Positions 42,526-53,359 are shown, counted from the first letter of the stretch. The stretch is 64,000 nt of DNA from Flavobacterium tegetincola DSM 22377 (GCF_000425485.1 NZ_AUDN01000022.1:62001-126000), one strand, 5' to 3'. Translations and numbers: made by a program. The notes: generated by a model from the letters alone, not told the origin.

Positions 42526-43350
42526 TTAAATTCTAAATGTAATTACGGGTTTGATCGCGTGATTTACGATGTCCTCGCTTACGCTACCGTTGAAAAAGTG
42601 TGCCAAACCAGTTCTGCCATGTGTTGCAATCCCAATTAAATCCGAGTTGCTTTTATTGGCGTAATTGATGATGCCTCTTTCGATATTTGAATCATTGTAA
42701 ATGTGTAAGCTGTAATTTTGTAAAGGGAATCCGCTTACAAAATTTTGCATTATGTGTTCTGCAACATCATTTGTTTTAAAACTATTAGGCGTGTTAATCA
42801 TTACTAAATCAAGTTTAGCTTCAAACATGTTTGCAAATTCTACCAATTTTTGAAATGGCTTTTTAATTTCCTCAGAAAAGTCAGAAGCAAATACAAATTT
42901 GTCAATATTGAAATCTTCCATTTCACTTTTTATGATGATCACAGGAATATCTGATGAACGCACTACCTTTTCTGTATTAGAACCAATAAACATTTCTTGA
43001 AATCCAGAAGCACCATGAGATCCCATGACAATTAGATCAGAATTTTTTTCTTTACTGTAAGTCACAATTCCTTCAAATGCGCGTTCTAAGCGTGCATCTG
43101 CATACACAGTCAATCCGTCAAAAAAGGATTCTTCCATTAAATCTTCAAGGCGTTCCTTCGTTTTTGCCAAGTATAACATTACTTCTGGAATATTAACGCC
43201 ATTATTTATGGCATCATTCATGTGAGATGGTAAGTCAAGTAAATTAAGTAAATAGATTTCAGCGTTATTTTTTCGAGCTATTTGCGCAGCTACTTTAGCA
43301 GCGTATCTTGCATGTTCGGAAAAGTCGGTGGGTACTAATATTCTTTTCAT
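42526..43350 (-). CDS. universal stress protein with two UspA domains
   Basis: A 274-residue protein made of two UspA domains. First domain: RILVPTDFSEHARYAAKVAAQIARK, then LIVMGSHGASGFQEMFIGSNTEKVV with the ATP-binding GxxG(9x)GS pattern. Second domain: FVFASDFSEEIKK, LIGIATHGRTGLAHFFNGSVSEDIV. Such tandem Usp proteins respond to starvation or stress; nucleotide-binding is likely. Confidence 0.92.
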   Translation of the reverse strand: MKRILVPTDFSEHARYAAKVAAQIARKNNAEIYLLNLLDLPSHMNDAINNGVNIPEVMLYLAKTKERLEDLMEESFFDGLTVYADARLERAFEGIVTYSKEKNSDLIVMGSHGASGFQEMFIGSNTEKVVRSSDIPVIIIKSEMEDFNIDKFVFASDFSEEIKKPFQKLVEFANMFEAKLDLVMINTPNSFKTNDVAEHIMQNFVSGFPLQNYSLHIYNDSNIERGIINYANKSNSDLIGIATHGRTGLAHFFNGSVSEDIVNHAIKPVITFRI

Positions 43351-43453
43351 AAATAATGTTAAAAAGGTTTAATTGAATAGATTGTTTTTGATAATTTAAA
43401 GGTAGGAATTTTTTTTAGATGACACAATGATTTTTCATTTATAAAAAAATCAC

Positions 43454-43461
43454 TATATTTG
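43454..43461 (+). promoter_or_regulatory. -7 element of the rimP-nusA-infB promoter
   Basis: TATATTTG matches TAnnTTTG. It predicts transcription start at about 43468, giving a ~56-base leader before rimP that contains a terminator-like hairpin. Confidence 0.55.
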
Positions 43462-43489
43462 CACCGTTATTTATTTAAAGTTGGATAAT

Positions 43490-43515
43490 GAGGGAAGCAA
43501 TGCTTCCCTCTTTTT
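43490..43515 (+). terminator. terminator-like hairpin in the rimP leader
   Basis: GAGGGAAGC/GCTTCCCTC stem (43490-43498 with 43502-43510), loop AAT, then TTTTT. It directly precedes the rimP ATG at 43524. By sequence it is a regular intrinsic terminator placed inside a leader, so attenuation is likely. Confidence 0.7.
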
Positions 43516-43523
43516 ATAAAATT

Positions 43524-43991
43524 ATGACATTTAAAGAAAAAGTAGTAGATTTATTAAACGAAGGTCTTGAGCAGAAGCCGTCGGTATTTTTGATTGATTT
43601 AACCATAACGGATTCAAACAAAATTATCGTAACTTTGGACGGAGACAATGGTGTGCAATTGCAGGACTGCATTGACGTCAGTCGCTCAATAGATCAGAAT
43701 TTAGATCGGGAAGAATTAGATTTTTCACTTGAAGTAGCTTCTGTTGGAGTTGGATCACCCTTGAAATTGGTGCGTCAATACAAAAAGAATGTAGGTCGAA
43801 TGTTAATTGTAAAATTGCAAGAAGGAACTACAATTGAAGCTAAATTGGACGAAGCTACAGATGAACAAATTGTCTTGTCTTGGGAAGCTAGGGAGCCGAA
43901 AAAAGTTGGAAAAGGGAAAGAAACCGTTCAGAAAAGGAAAGAAATTCCTTACAATGAGATTAAAGAAGCAATCGTTACAATAATATTTTAA
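43524..43991 (+). CDS. rimP: ribosome maturation factor RimP
   Basis: A 155-residue cytosolic 30S assembly factor. [15 protein letters not shown] starts it; [32 protein letters not shown], and [14 protein letters not shown] follow, then a C-terminal SH3-like domain. The frame extends upstream to 43488, but that would translate the leader hairpin; I take the ATG at 43524. First gene of rimP-nusA-infB, four bases before nusA. Confidence 0.95.
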   Translation: MTFKEKVVDLLNEGLEQKPSVFLIDLTITDSNKIIVTLDGDNGVQLQDCIDVSRSIDQNLDREELDFSLEVASVGVGSPLKLVRQYKKNVGRMLIVKLQEGTTIEAKLDEATDEQIVLSWEAREPKKVGKGKETVQKRKEIPYNEIKEAIVTIIF

Positions 43992-43995
43992 TTAT

Positions 43996-45240
43996 ATGGA
44001 GAATATAGCATTAATCGAATCATTTTCAGAGTTTAAAGACGACAAACTCATTGATCGTGTAACGCTTATGGCAATTTTAGAAGATGTGTTTAGAAATGCA
44101 TTGAAAAAGAAATTTGGATCAGATGATAATTTTGATATCATTATCAATCCAGACAAAGGAGATATGGAAATCTGGCAGAGAAGAGTAATCGTTGCTGACG
44201 ATGATTTGGATTTGGACCACCTCGAAATTACCTTAACGGATGCTAGAAAAATCGAACCCGATTTTGAAATTGGAGAAGAAGTTTCTGAAGAAGTAAAATT
44301 AATAGATTTAGGAAGAAGAGCAATTTTGGCTTTACGCCAAAACTTAATTTCTAAGATTCATGAGCACGATAATACCAATCTTTACAAGCAATTTAAAGAT
44401 TTAGTTGGTGATATTTACACTGCGGAAGTACATCATGTGCGACCAAGAGTTGTAATTTTAGTAGACGATGAAGGTAACGAAATCGTTTTGCCTAAAGAAA
44501 AACAAATTCCATCTGATTTTTTCCGAAAGGGAGATAATGTACGTGGAATTATTGAAAGCGTTGAATTGAAAGGAAATAAGCCTCAAATTATTATGTCTAG
44601 AACTTCAGAGAAGTTTTTAGAGAAGTTGTTTGAACAAGAAATTCCGGAAGTTTTTGACGGTTTGATTTTAGTTAAAAATGTAGTTCGAATTCCAGGTGAA
44701 AAAGCAAAAGTAGCAGTGGATTCTTACGACGATCGTATTGATCCTGTTGGAGCATGTGTGGGAATGAAAGGTTCTCGTATCCACGGAATTGTACGTGAAT
44801 TGGGTAATGAAAATATTGACGTTATTAATTATACAACCAACACTCAGTTGTACATTACAAGAGCGTTAAGTCCAGCAAAAATTTCTTCTATCAAAATTGA
44901 TGAGGAAAATAAACGTGCCGAAGTGTTCTTGAAATTGGAAGAAGTTTCAAAAGCAATTGGTCGTGGGGGACATAATATAAAGTTAGCGGGACAATTGACA
45001 GGTTACGAACTCGATGTTATCAGAGAAGGTAATGTAGCCGAAGAAGAAGATGATGTAGAGTTGACAGAATTTTCGGATGAAATTGAAGCGTGGGTAATTG
45101 AGGAATTTGCTAAAATAGGTTTAGATACCGCAAGAAGCATCTTGAAGCAAGATGTGAATGATTTAGTAAGAAGAACAGATCTTGAAGAGGAAACTATTCA
45201 GGATGTAATGAAAATATTAAATGATGAGTTTAATAGCTAA
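43996..45240 (+). CDS. nusA: transcription termination/antitermination factor NusA
   Basis: A 414-residue NusA: N-terminal RNA-polymerase-binding domain, S1 domain (about residues 130-200), and KH1/KH2 (VDSYDDRIDPVGACVGMKGSRI, then IGRGGHNIKLA). Lacks the C-terminal acidic repeats of E. coli, as in other Bacteroidota. Binds nascent RNA in pausing, termination and antitermination. In operon with rimP and infB. Confidence 0.97.
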   Translation: MENIALIESFSEFKDDKLIDRVTLMAILEDVFRNALKKKFGSDDNFDIIINPDKGDMEIWQRRVIVADDDLDLDHLEITLTDARKIEPDFEIGEEVSEEVKLIDLGRRAILALRQNLISKIHEHDNTNLYKQFKDLVGDIYTAEVHHVRPRVVILVDDEGNEIVLPKEKQIPSDFFRKGDNVRGIIESVELKGNKPQIIMSRTSEKFLEKLFEQEIPEVFDGLILVKNVVRIPGEKAKVAVDSYDDRIDPVGACVGMKGSRIHGIVRELGNENIDVINYTTNTQLYITRALSPAKISSIKIDEENKRAEVFLKLEEVSKAIGRGGHNIKLAGQLTGYELDVIREGNVAEEEDDVELTEFSDEIEAWVIEEFAKIGLDTARSILKQDVNDLVRRTDLEEETIQDVMKILNDEFNS

Positions 45241-45297
45241 ATAGGGGTTTTTTCCCTAGAACAACACAACAAAAAAGAGTTATAATAAAAGTTTTTT

Positions 45298-48243
45298 ATG
45301 TCTGAAGAGAGAGTAATAAGAATTAATAAGGTTTTAAGGGAATTTAATATTTCGTTAGAAAGAGCGGTTGATTATCTTAAGGATAAAGGTATTGCCATTG
45401 ATGCAAACCCAAACGCGAAAATTTCTGATGCGGAATTTAATATCCTGCAAAATCAATTTGCTGGCGATAAGGGGAAAAAAGAGGCTTCATTAGAAGTTAG
45501 TGAAGAAAAGCGAAAAGAAAAAGAAGCTTTGCGATTGGAGCGCGAAAAAGAAATTGAAGACAAGCGTAAACTTGATGAAGAGCGTCAAAAGCAAAATGAA
45601 GTCATCAAAGCAAAAGCGAACGTTGTAGGTTTGAAAAAAGTGGGTTCCATCGATCTTAATCCTAAGAAATCGACACCAGCTGCTCCTCCTGCTGAAAAGC
45701 CAGTTGAGAATAAACCTGAAGTTGCACCAGCAGCTCCCGTGGTTGAAAAAGACAAAGCGGAGCCTGTGGCAAAAGTGCAGGACGTTAAAAAGGAAGAGAA
45801 AAAAGTAGAAGCTCCTAAAGTTGAAACTCCAAAAGCGGAAACTCCAAAAGTGGAAGCGAAAACTGTTGAAACGCCAAAAGCTGAAATTTTTAAAGCTGAG
45901 ATTCCAAAACTGACGATCAAGAAGGTTGCAGATGCTCCAGTGAAGGAAGAAGAGGCAGCGGAAGTAGTAAAAGCAGCTGAGGCAGCTCCAGAAGCAAAAG
46001 CGGAAGATGAGCCTGTAACTACTAAATATGTGCAGCTTTCAGGTACTACCTTTACAGGTAAGACCATTGATTTGTCGCAATTTGACAAGCCTAAAAAGAA
46101 AAAAGAAGAGCCAAAAATCACGCCTAATAAACCTGGTATGAACGCGGCTGCAAATGCAGCAGCTAATAAAAATAAACGTAAAAGGATTCCTACGAAACCT
46201 GCTACGCCAAGACCTCCAGGAAGCGGACCAAATCCGAATAAGATTGTTCCCAATGCTCCAGGTTCTGCGGCAAATAGAAGTTCTAGACCCGGTTTTGTAA
46301 AAGGAAATCGTCCAGCAATTACTGCTAAAGTAGAGCCGACAGAGGAAGAAGTTAAAAATCAAATTCGTGAGACTTTAGAGAAACTACAAGGTAAAGGTGG
46401 TAAATCTAAAGCAGCGAAATACAGAAGAGATAAGAGAGATACGCACCGTCAGAAATCTGATGATGAGCAAAGAGCTCTTGATGAAGGAAGTAAAACGATT
46501 AAAGTTACTGAGTTTGTAACAGTAGGTGAAATTGCAATCATGATGGATGTGCCAATTACTAAAGTGATTGGAACGTGTATGTCACTTGGAATCATGGTAA
46601 CCATGAACCAACGTCTTGACGCGGAAACATTAACGATTGTAGCTGATGAATTTGGTTACGAAGTAGAATTTATTACAACTGAACTTGAAGAAGGTTTAGA
46701 AGTAATTATTGATAAGGACGAAGAATTAGAATCTAGAGCTCCTATTGTAACTGTAATGGGTCACGTGGATCACGGTAAAACATCTTTACTAGATTACATT
46801 AGAAAAGAGAATGTTATTGCTGGAGAGTCAGGGGGAATTACGCAGCATATTGGTGCATACGGAGTAACATTGGATAACGGTCAAAAAATTGCATTTTTAG
46901 ATACACCAGGTCACGAAGCGTTTACAGCGATGAGAGCGCGTGGTGCTCAAGTTACAGATATCGCTATTATTGTAGTTGCAGCTGATGATGACATCATGCC
47001 AACTACTAAAGAAGCAATCAGTCACGCACAAGCCGCTGGCGTTCCAATTATATTTGCAATTAATAAAATTGATAAGCCAAACGCAAACCCAGAGAAAATT
47101 AAAGAACGTTTAGCAGGTATGAATTTACTTGTTGAAGATTGGGGTGGAAAAATTCAATCGCATGATATTTCTGCAAAAGTAGGAACAGGTGTGAAAGAAT
47201 TATTAGAGAAAGTATTACTTGAAGCTGAAATTTTAGAATTGAAAGCAAATCCAAATCGTTTATCTGCAGGAACTGTAGTTGAGGCGTTCTTGGATAAAGG
47301 AAAAGGATACGTTTCTACCATCTTGGTTCAAAACGGAACATTGAATGTTGGAGATTACATGTTGGCTGGTAAACACCACGGTAAAATCAAGGCAATGCAT
47401 GATGAACGTGGAAAAGTTATTATGAGTGCAGGACCGTCAACACCGGTTTCAGTATTAGGTTTAGATGGAGCTGCAACGGCTGGAGATAAATTTACAGTGT
47501 ATAACGATGAGCGTGAAGCGAAACAAATTGCTGCAAAACGTACACAGTTGATGCGTGAGCAATCTGTTAGAACACAAAGACACATTACGCTTGCAGAAAT
47601 TGGAAGACGTATTGCATTAGGTCAGTTTAAAGAATTGAATATTATCTTGAAAGGTGACGTGGATGGTTCTGTTGAAGCATTATCTGATTCGTTCTCTAAA
47701 TTGTCTACTGAAGAAATTCAAATTAATATTATTCATAAAGGTGTAGGTGCAATTACAGAAACAGACGTTATGTTGGCTTCTGCATCGGATGCAATTATCA
47801 TCGGATTTAATGTTCGTCCTGCAGGAAACGCAAGACAACTTGCCGATAAAGAAGAAATTGATATCCGTAATTACTCTATTATTTACGATGCTATTGACGA
47901 CTTGAAAGATGCAATGGAAGGCATGTTGTCTCCGGAGATGAAAGAAGAGATTTCAGGAACTGCAGAAATCAGAGAAATTTTCAAAATATCGAAAGTGGGA
48001 TCTATTGCAGGTTGTATGGTAACGGATGGTAAAATATTACGTTCATCTAGAATCCGATTGATTCGTGAAGGTGTAGTGATTCACACTGGTGAATTGATTG
48101 CATTGAAACGTTTTAAAGACGATGTAAAAGAAGTTTCTAAAGGGTACGACTGTGGTATGCAAATTAAAGGTTACAATGATATTGAACCTTATGATATAAT
48201 TGAATCATTCCAAGAAGTAGCTGTAAAGAAAAAATTGAAGTAA
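45298..48243 (+). CDS. infB: translation initiation factor IF-2
   Basis: A 981-residue GTPase which places initiator tRNA on the 30S subunit. N-terminal IF2-N domain ([19 protein letters not shown]), then a 400-residue low-complexity Ala/Glu/Lys/Pro linker with repeats such as [14 protein letters not shown] (about 170-200). G domain from ~485: [24 protein letters not shown]-terminal domains II-IV are complete. The long linker is common in Bacteroidota. Last gene of the rimP operon. Confidence 0.98.
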   Translation: MSEERVIRINKVLREFNISLERAVDYLKDKGIAIDANPNAKISDAEFNILQNQFAGDKGKKEASLEVSEEKRKEKEALRLEREKEIEDKRKLDEERQKQNEVIKAKANVVGLKKVGSIDLNPKKSTPAAPPAEKPVENKPEVAPAAPVVEKDKAEPVAKVQDVKKEEKKVEAPKVETPKAETPKVEAKTVETPKAEIFKAEIPKLTIKKVADAPVKEEEAAEVVKAAEAAPEAKAEDEPVTTKYVQLSGTTFTGKTIDLSQFDKPKKKKEEPKITPNKPGMNAAANAAANKNKRKRIPTKPATPRPPGSGPNPNKIVPNAPGSAANRSSRPGFVKGNRPAITAKVEPTEEEVKNQIRETLEKLQGKGGKSKAAKYRRDKRDTHRQKSDDEQRALDEGSKTIKVTEFVTVGEIAIMMDVPITKVIGTCMSLGIMVTMNQRLDAETLTIVADEFGYEVEFITTELEEGLEVIIDKDEELESRAPIVTVMGHVDHGKTSLLDYIRKENVIAGESGGITQHIGAYGVTLDNGQKIAFLDTPGHEAFTAMRARGAQVTDIAIIVVAADDDIMPTTKEAISHAQAAGVPIIFAINKIDKPNANPEKIKERLAGMNLLVEDWGGKIQSHDISAKVGTGVKELLEKVLLEAEILELKANPNRLSAGTVVEAFLDKGKGYVSTILVQNGTLNVGDYMLAGKHHGKIKAMHDERGKVIMSAGPSTPVSVLGLDGAATAGDKFTVYNDEREAKQIAAKRTQLMREQSVRTQRHITLAEIGRRIALGQFKELNIILKGDVDGSVEALSDSFSKLSTEEIQINIIHKGVGAITETDVMLASASDAIIIGFNVRPAGNARQLADKEEIDIRNYSIIYDAIDDLKDAMEGMLSPEMKEEISGTAEIREIFKISKVGSIAGCMVTDGKILRSSRIRLIREGVVIHTGELIALKRFKDDVKEVSKGYDCGMQIKGYNDIEPYDIIESFQEVAVKKKLK

Positions 48244-48255
48244 TAAAGTCATTTT

Positions 48256-48305
48256 AAAGCATAAAAAAAACCGATAGTCATTGATTATCGGTTTTTTTAT
48301 GCTTT
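48256..48305. terminator. terminator of infB and of the convergent SPOR gene
   Basis: Stem core ACCGATA/TATCGGT, extended outward by AAAGCATAAAAA/TTTTTATGCTTT into a long helix of about 20 bp; A/T on both sides, so two-way. Confidence 0.85.
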
Positions 48306-48312
48306 TTAATTT

Positions 48313-48702
48313 CTAGTTGTTTGGTTTGATAATGATTGAATTGGAATACTTCTTTTGAATTTCTATGAGGTGGCGTTGTGCATCAATCTTCGATTTAAAA
48401 TTACCTACCCAAACTTTATAATAGGGCGTGCTAAAAATAATTGTGGCATCCAAGTTGTTAAAATCATTTTTGAAGCGTCCTAGCTCGCGTTTAGAGTTTT
48501 CACTGTCGCCATTGTAAATTTGGATTTTATATCCCTCATTTGTAGCCATTGAGAGATTAATTTTGCGCTTTTCATTCAATAACTGCTCAAATTTAGGATC
48601 TTGAGAAACAGTAACTTTATTACTTTGTGCTACTGCATTAATCGTTAAAAAAGTGGTTAAAATTAAAAGAATTAAAGGTCTTTTAAGCGTGATTTTTTTC
48701 AT
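48313..48702 (-). CDS. secreted SPOR-domain protein
   Basis: A 129-residue protein with signal peptide (LILLILTTFLTINAVAQ) and a C-terminal SPOR domain: GYKIQIYNGDSENSKREL, YKVWVGNFKSKIDAQRHLIEIQKKY. SPOR domains bind denuded peptidoglycan glycans at the septum. Start at ATG 48700-48702; the upstream MFKIHHV would only extend before the signal peptide. Confidence 0.87.
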   Translation of the reverse strand: MKKITLKRPLILLILTTFLTINAVAQSNKVTVSQDPKFEQLLNEKRKINLSMATNEGYKIQIYNGDSENSKRELGRFKNDFNNLDATIIFSTPYYKVWVGNFKSKIDAQRHLIEIQKKYSNSIIIKPNN

Positions 48703-48803
48703 AACATGATGTATTTTAAACAAATGTACTACTATTGGTTTGAAACTGAAAACATAAATTTATTTAGAATCCTTATAAATTAAGAATTAAGAGATATTTA
48801 AGG

Positions 48804-48834
48804 TTTTGTAAATAGCACATAAGTCGTATTTTTG
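48804..48834 (+). promoter_or_regulatory. promoter of the act-cox operon
   Basis: TTTTG at 48804-48808, 18-base spacer, TATTTTTG at 48827-48834: a near-ideal -33/-7 pair. Leader of about 83 bases before actA. Confidence 0.6.
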
Positions 48835-48923
48835 TGCAAAATATAAATGACCTTATAGGGTTTTATACCAAATTCAAACCGGAATAAAATCATATCATAA
48901 TTAGTCGATAATCATTTTTAAAT

Positions 48924-50204
48924 ATGAAAAACGTGGGTAACCATAATTCGATTTCTAGAATTGTACTGTTAAGTTTAGCTTTTATGCTAACATTTACTGC
49001 TTCATCCTATTCACAAGACGATGCTGCAGCTGGTAAAGCATTATTTAATGCAAATTGTGCTGCTTGTCATAAGCTTGATGCTAAAATGACCGGTCCTGCT
49101 TTAAGAAACATTTCTGAACGTCATAGTAATGACTGGTTGAAATCGTGGGTTAAAAACAGTCAGGCGATGGTTAAATCTGGAGATGCTGCCGCAGTGAAGC
49201 TTTTTGAGGAGAATAATAAGGCGATTATGCCTTCTTACCCTCAATTTTCTGACGCTGATATAGACAATATCTTGGCTTATACTTCTGAGCCTTTACCAGT
49301 GGCAACTGCTCCAGAGGTTGGAGCTGGTTCACAAGCAGGTGCTTCTTCTGATTCAGGAATTTCAAATGTTGTCATCTTAGGTGCTTTAGCGCTTGTGATG
49401 GGTATTTTGGTTATTATGTTGTTTCTTGTAAGCAGTGTTCTAAATAAAATAGCCAAAGCAAATGGAATGGAAGTTCTTGCGAAAGAAAAAACATTACCAA
49501 TTTGGAAAGCATACGCAAAAAATCAATTTTTAGTATTGGTTACTGCAATCTTTTTGCTGCTTTCTGGAGCTTGGGTTGTATATGGCTTTTTAATGCAAGT
49601 TGGTGTTGATCAAGATTATGCTCCTTTGCAACCTATTCATTATTCACACAAAATTCACGCTGGTGAGAACGGTATTGATTGTAAATACTGTCACTCATCT
49701 GCTAGAACAAGTAAGCATTCAGGGATTCCTTCGTTGAATGTTTGTATGAACTGTCACAAAAGTGTATCTGAATTTTCAGGGGATAAAGATTCTACTTATG
49801 TGGAGTACACAAAAGAATTTTACACTGCAGAAATTCAAAAACTATATGATGCTGTAGGGTGGGATAAAGAAAAACAAATGTATACTGGAAAAACGAAGCC
49901 TGTTAAATGGGTTAGAATACATAACTTACCTGACCACGTGTATTTCAATCACTCACAACACGTAACGGTTGGTGGAATTGAATGTCAAAAATGTCACGGA
50001 CCTGTTGAAGGTTATGAAATAATGAAACAGTTTGCTCCACTTACAATGGGATGGTGTATAAATTGTCACCGCGAGACAAATGTGAAAATGGAAGGCAATG
50101 CTTACTATGAAAATATTCACGCAGAGTTGGCAAAAAAATACGGTAAAGACAAGCTAACTGCTGCAGAAATGGGTGGTATAGAATGTGGAAAATGCCACTA
50201 CTAA
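48924..50204 (+). CDS. actA: alternative complex III subunit ActA with fused cytochrome c domain
   Basis: A 426-residue periplasmic/membrane multihaem cytochrome. Six CxxCH motifs at 45-49, 253-257, 274-278, 354-358, 378-382 and 421-425: one in an N-terminal monohaem cytochrome c domain (GKALFNANCAACHKLDAKMTGPAL, with Met-ligand region near IMPSYPQ) and five in the canonical ActA pentahaem part. Two helices at ~148-170 and ~201-222. It relays electrons from quinol within ACIII; the fused domain probably delivers them to oxidase. First gene of the operon. Confidence 0.93.
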   Translation: MKNVGNHNSISRIVLLSLAFMLTFTASSYSQDDAAAGKALFNANCAACHKLDAKMTGPALRNISERHSNDWLKSWVKNSQAMVKSGDAAAVKLFEENNKAIMPSYPQFSDADIDNILAYTSEPLPVATAPEVGAGSQAGASSDSGISNVVILGALALVMGILVIMLFLVSSVLNKIAKANGMEVLAKEKTLPIWKAYAKNQFLVLVTAIFLLLSGAWVVYGFLMQVGVDQDYAPLQPIHYSHKIHAGENGIDCKYCHSSARTSKHSGIPSLNVCMNCHKSVSEFSGDKDSTYVEYTKEFYTAEIQKLYDAVGWDKEKQMYTGKTKPVKWVRIHNLPDHVYFNHSQHVTVGGIECQKCHGPVEGYEIMKQFAPLTMGWCINCHRETNVKMEGNAYYENIHAELAKKYGKDKLTAAEMGGIECGKCHY

Positions 50205-50287
50205 AGTCGGATTACTTACCTAGTAATTAATCGGCAGACAATTTGTCAAAAAAAGTAAAATAATTAAGAAGCTAATATTTATATAAG

Positions 50288-53200
50288 ATGTCATCAAACA
50301 AAAAATACTGGAAAAGTGTTGAGGAGCTAAACGAAAATAGCTCTATTGTTGAGACGTTAAGAAATAACGAATTTGTTGAAGCGATCCCTACAGATGAATT
50401 TTTAGGAGATGAGTCAACTTTAGCAGCGTCTTCAACCACGCGTCGTGATTTCTTAAAGTACGTTGGATTCAGCACAGCCGCTGCATCGCTTGTAGCATGT
50501 GAAGGTCCAGTTATCAAATCTATTCCTTATGTAGTTCAGCCTGAGCAAATCATACCTGGTGTTGCAGATTATTATGCAACTTCGATGTTTGATGGTTTTG
50601 ATTTTGCAAATCTTTTAGTAAAAACAAGAGAAGGTCGTCCTATTAAAATTGAAAACAATACTTTAGAAGGAGCTCAATATGCTGCTAACGCTAGAGTTCA
50701 TGCGTCCATATTATCTTTATATGATAGTATGCGTTTGAAAGAACCAAAAATGCAAGGTAAAAATGCATCTTGGAGTACTGTTAATACTAAAGTAAAAGAG
50801 AGTTTAGCAGAAGCGAAAGCGGAAGGTAAGCAAGTAGTTTTACTAACAAATACCCTGGCAAGTCCATCCACTGAAAAATTAGTAGGTGAATTTATAGCTA
50901 GTAATCCAACTGCAAAGCATGTAATATACGATGCAGTTTCTTCATCTGCGGCTTTGGATGCGTTCCAAACTGCTTACGGAGAAAGAGGATTAGTGGATTA
51001 CGACTTTTCAAAAGCAGAAACAATTGTAGGTATCGGAGCTGATTTTCTAGGAGATTGGCAAGGTGGAAGCTACGATTCTGGATATGCGAAAGGACGTGTA
51101 CCTAAAAATGGTAAAATGTCTAAGCATTTTCAGTTTGAGTCTAATATGACACTTGCTGGTGCTGCTGCTGATAAACGAGTGGCGATGACAGTTGCGCAAC
51201 AAAAAATGGCTTTAGTTCACATGTATAATGTGATCTCTGGTGGGAACGTTGCAATTGCATTAGATAAGCAATTTGAGGCTGAAGTTTCAAAAGCGGCTCA
51301 ACAGCTAAAAGCTTCTGGTTCGAAAGGACTTTTGGTTTCAGGAATCGAAGATAAAAATGCACAGTTATTGGTATTAGCCATTAATAGTGCTTTAAATAGT
51401 GAAGCATTTATCGGTGCTGGAATTCGTCAAATTAGAAAAGGTTCTAATGAGATGATGACTCAGTTTTTAGCTGATTTAAATGCGGGTGCTGTTCATACAG
51501 TTATAATAAGTGGAGTGAATCCTGCTTATTCATTGCCAAATGCGAAGAGTTTTGCGGATGGTTTGAAAAAAGCTAAACTTTCTGTATCAGTTTCTTTAAA
51601 GGAAGATGAAACGGCTTTAGCTTCTACAATTGCATTAGGTACAACACATTATTTAGAGTCTTGGAATGATTTAGCGCTAGTGAAAGGCTCTTATGCTTTA
51701 ACACAGCCTACGATTAATCCATTGTTCAAGCAAACAAAACAACTTCAAGAAATTTTATTGGAGTGGACTGGGAATAAAACATCGTATTACGATTATTTGA
51801 AATCAAATTCAGCAATGTATACCGTTGGGTCAAGTTGGAATAAAGTGGTTCATGACGGTGTAATTGCAGGGATGGGTGCTCAAGTTACCACAGCTTCGGC
51901 GGATTTTGGAAGTGCAGCTAGTGCATTATCTCAATCGGCTGCTAAAGTTGCGATGGAATTGGTATTATATACGAAAACAGGTTTAGGTGATGGTCAGCAA
52001 GCAAACAATCCATGGTTGCAAGAATTTCCAGATCCGATTACAAGAGTTTCTTGGGATAATTATTTAACTATTTCTAAAGCGGATGCAGAATCTAGTCAAC
52101 TTGGTTTAGTTAATTATAATGTTGCAAATGGTGGATTAAATGGTAGTTACGTTACATTGACTGTAGACGGAATGAAATTGGAAAATGTTCCAGTGATCAT
52201 TCAGCCAGGTCAAGCAGTTGGTACTGTTGGTTTAGCTTTTGGTTATGGAAAGAAGGCAGCGCTGAAAGAAGAAATGCAGGTAGGTGTTAATGCTTACGGT
52301 TTATATAAAAACTTTAATAATGTTCAGTCGGTAACGATTGAAAAAACGGCAGGAGATCACGAGTTTGCATGCGTTCAATTGCAAAAGACGTTGATGGGTC
52401 GTGGAGATATCATTAAGGAAACTACTTTAGAGATTTTTAATACTAAAGATGCTAAAGATTGGAATTTGCAGCCGATGGTATCGTTAGATCACAATCCGGT
52501 AAAAGCAGTTGAAGTAGATTTATGGACCTCATTTGATAGTTCTGTAGGTCACCATTTCAACTTATCAGTAGATCTAAATGCATGTACTGGTTGTGGAGCT
52601 TGTGTAATTGCATGTCACGCAGAAAATAATGTTCCCGTTGTTGGTAAGTCTGAAATTAGACGAAGTAGAGATATGCACTGGTTGCGTATTGATAGATATT
52701 ACTCTTCTGAAACTACTTTTGAAGGTGATAACAAGAAGAAAGATGATTTTGACGGATTATTTGGTGATAAAGGATCTTTAGGTGGTTTTGGAGAAATGGA
52801 ACATGCCTCAGATAATCCTCAAGTAGCATTTCAGCCGGTAATGTGTCAACACTGTAATCACGCACCGTGTGAAACAGTATGTCCTGTTGCAGCAACTTCA
52901 CACAGTAGACAAGGTCAGAATCATATGGCGTATAACAGATGTGTTGGTACAAGATATTGTGCAAACAACTGTCCGTATAAAGTACGTCGTTTCAATTGGT
53001 TCTTATATAATAAAAATAACGAGTTTGATTACCACATGAATGATGATTTAGGCCGTATGGTTTTAAATCCAGATGTGAATGTTCGTTCAAGAGGAGTAAT
53101 GGAGAAATGTTCAATGTGTATTCAAATGACACAATCTACTATTCTTGCTGCTAAACGTGAAGGACGTATGATCAAAGACGGCGAATTCCAAACAGCTTGT

Positions 53201-53359
53201 TCAGCAGCATGTTCTTCTGGCGCTATGGTTTTTGGAGATGTTAACGATAAAGAAAGTAAGGTAGCAAAACTGCTTGAAGATGATAGAATGTATCATTTAT
53301 TAGAGCATGTAGGTACAAAGCCTAATGTACAGTATCACGTTAAGGTTAGAAATACTTAG
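50288..53359 (+). CDS. actB: alternative complex III subunit ActB (molybdopterin-like plus iron-sulfur)
   Basis: A 1023-residue subunit. Tat motif TTRRDFLKYVG (Arg52-Arg53) followed by lipobox SLVAC at Cys71, so a Tat-exported lipoprotein is likely. A long molybdopterin-oxidoreductase-like domain (probably without cofactor) precedes the ferredoxin-type part: CTGCGACVIAC, CQHCNHAPCETVCP, CVGTRYCANNCP and CSMC. These bind the 3Fe-4S/4Fe-4S clusters of ACIII. Periplasmic side. Confidence 0.93.
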   Translation: MSSNKKYWKSVEELNENSSIVETLRNNEFVEAIPTDEFLGDESTLAASSTTRRDFLKYVGFSTAAASLVACEGPVIKSIPYVVQPEQIIPGVADYYATSMFDGFDFANLLVKTREGRPIKIENNTLEGAQYAANARVHASILSLYDSMRLKEPKMQGKNASWSTVNTKVKESLAEAKAEGKQVVLLTNTLASPSTEKLVGEFIASNPTAKHVIYDAVSSSAALDAFQTAYGERGLVDYDFSKAETIVGIGADFLGDWQGGSYDSGYAKGRVPKNGKMSKHFQFESNMTLAGAAADKRVAMTVAQQKMALVHMYNVISGGNVAIALDKQFEAEVSKAAQQLKASGSKGLLVSGIEDKNAQLLVLAINSALNSEAFIGAGIRQIRKGSNEMMTQFLADLNAGAVHTVIISGVNPAYSLPNAKSFADGLKKAKLSVSVSLKEDETALASTIALGTTHYLESWNDLALVKGSYALTQPTINPLFKQTKQLQEILLEWTGNKTSYYDYLKSNSAMYTVGSSWNKVVHDGVIAGMGAQVTTASADFGSAASALSQSAAKVAMELVLYTKTGLGDGQQANNPWLQEFPDPITRVSWDNYLTISKADAESSQLGLVNYNVANGGLNGSYVTLTVDGMKLENVPVIIQPGQAVGTVGLAFGYGKKAALKEEMQVGVNAYGLYKNFNNVQSVTIEKTAGDHEFACVQLQKTLMGRGDIIKETTLEIFNTKDAKDWNLQPMVSLDHNPVKAVEVDLWTSFDSSVGHHFNLSVDLNACTGCGACVIACHAENNVPVVGKSEIRRSRDMHWLRIDRYYSSETTFEGDNKKKDDFDGLFGDKGSLGGFGEMEHASDNPQVAFQPVMCQHCNHAPCETVCPVAATSHSRQGQNHMAYNRCVGTRYCANNCPYKVRRFNWFLYNKNNEFDYHMNDDLGRMVLNPDVNVRSRGVMEKCSMCIQMTQSTILAAKREGRMIKDGEFQTACSAACSSGAMVFGDVNDKESKVAKLLEDDRMYHLLEHVGTKPNVQYHVKVRNT

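Noticed and set aside
45790..45910. Repeat-like sequence resembling tandem repeats in infB
   Set aside because: It encodes degenerate PKVETPKAE segments of the known disordered IF-2 linker, so it is coding low complexity rather than a separate repeat element.
45585..46253. Minus-strand 222-codon frame opposite infB
   Set aside because: Antisense of the low-complexity Ala/Lys/Glu linker of IF-2, which produces long open shadow frames; repetitive Phe/Ser/Ala composition.
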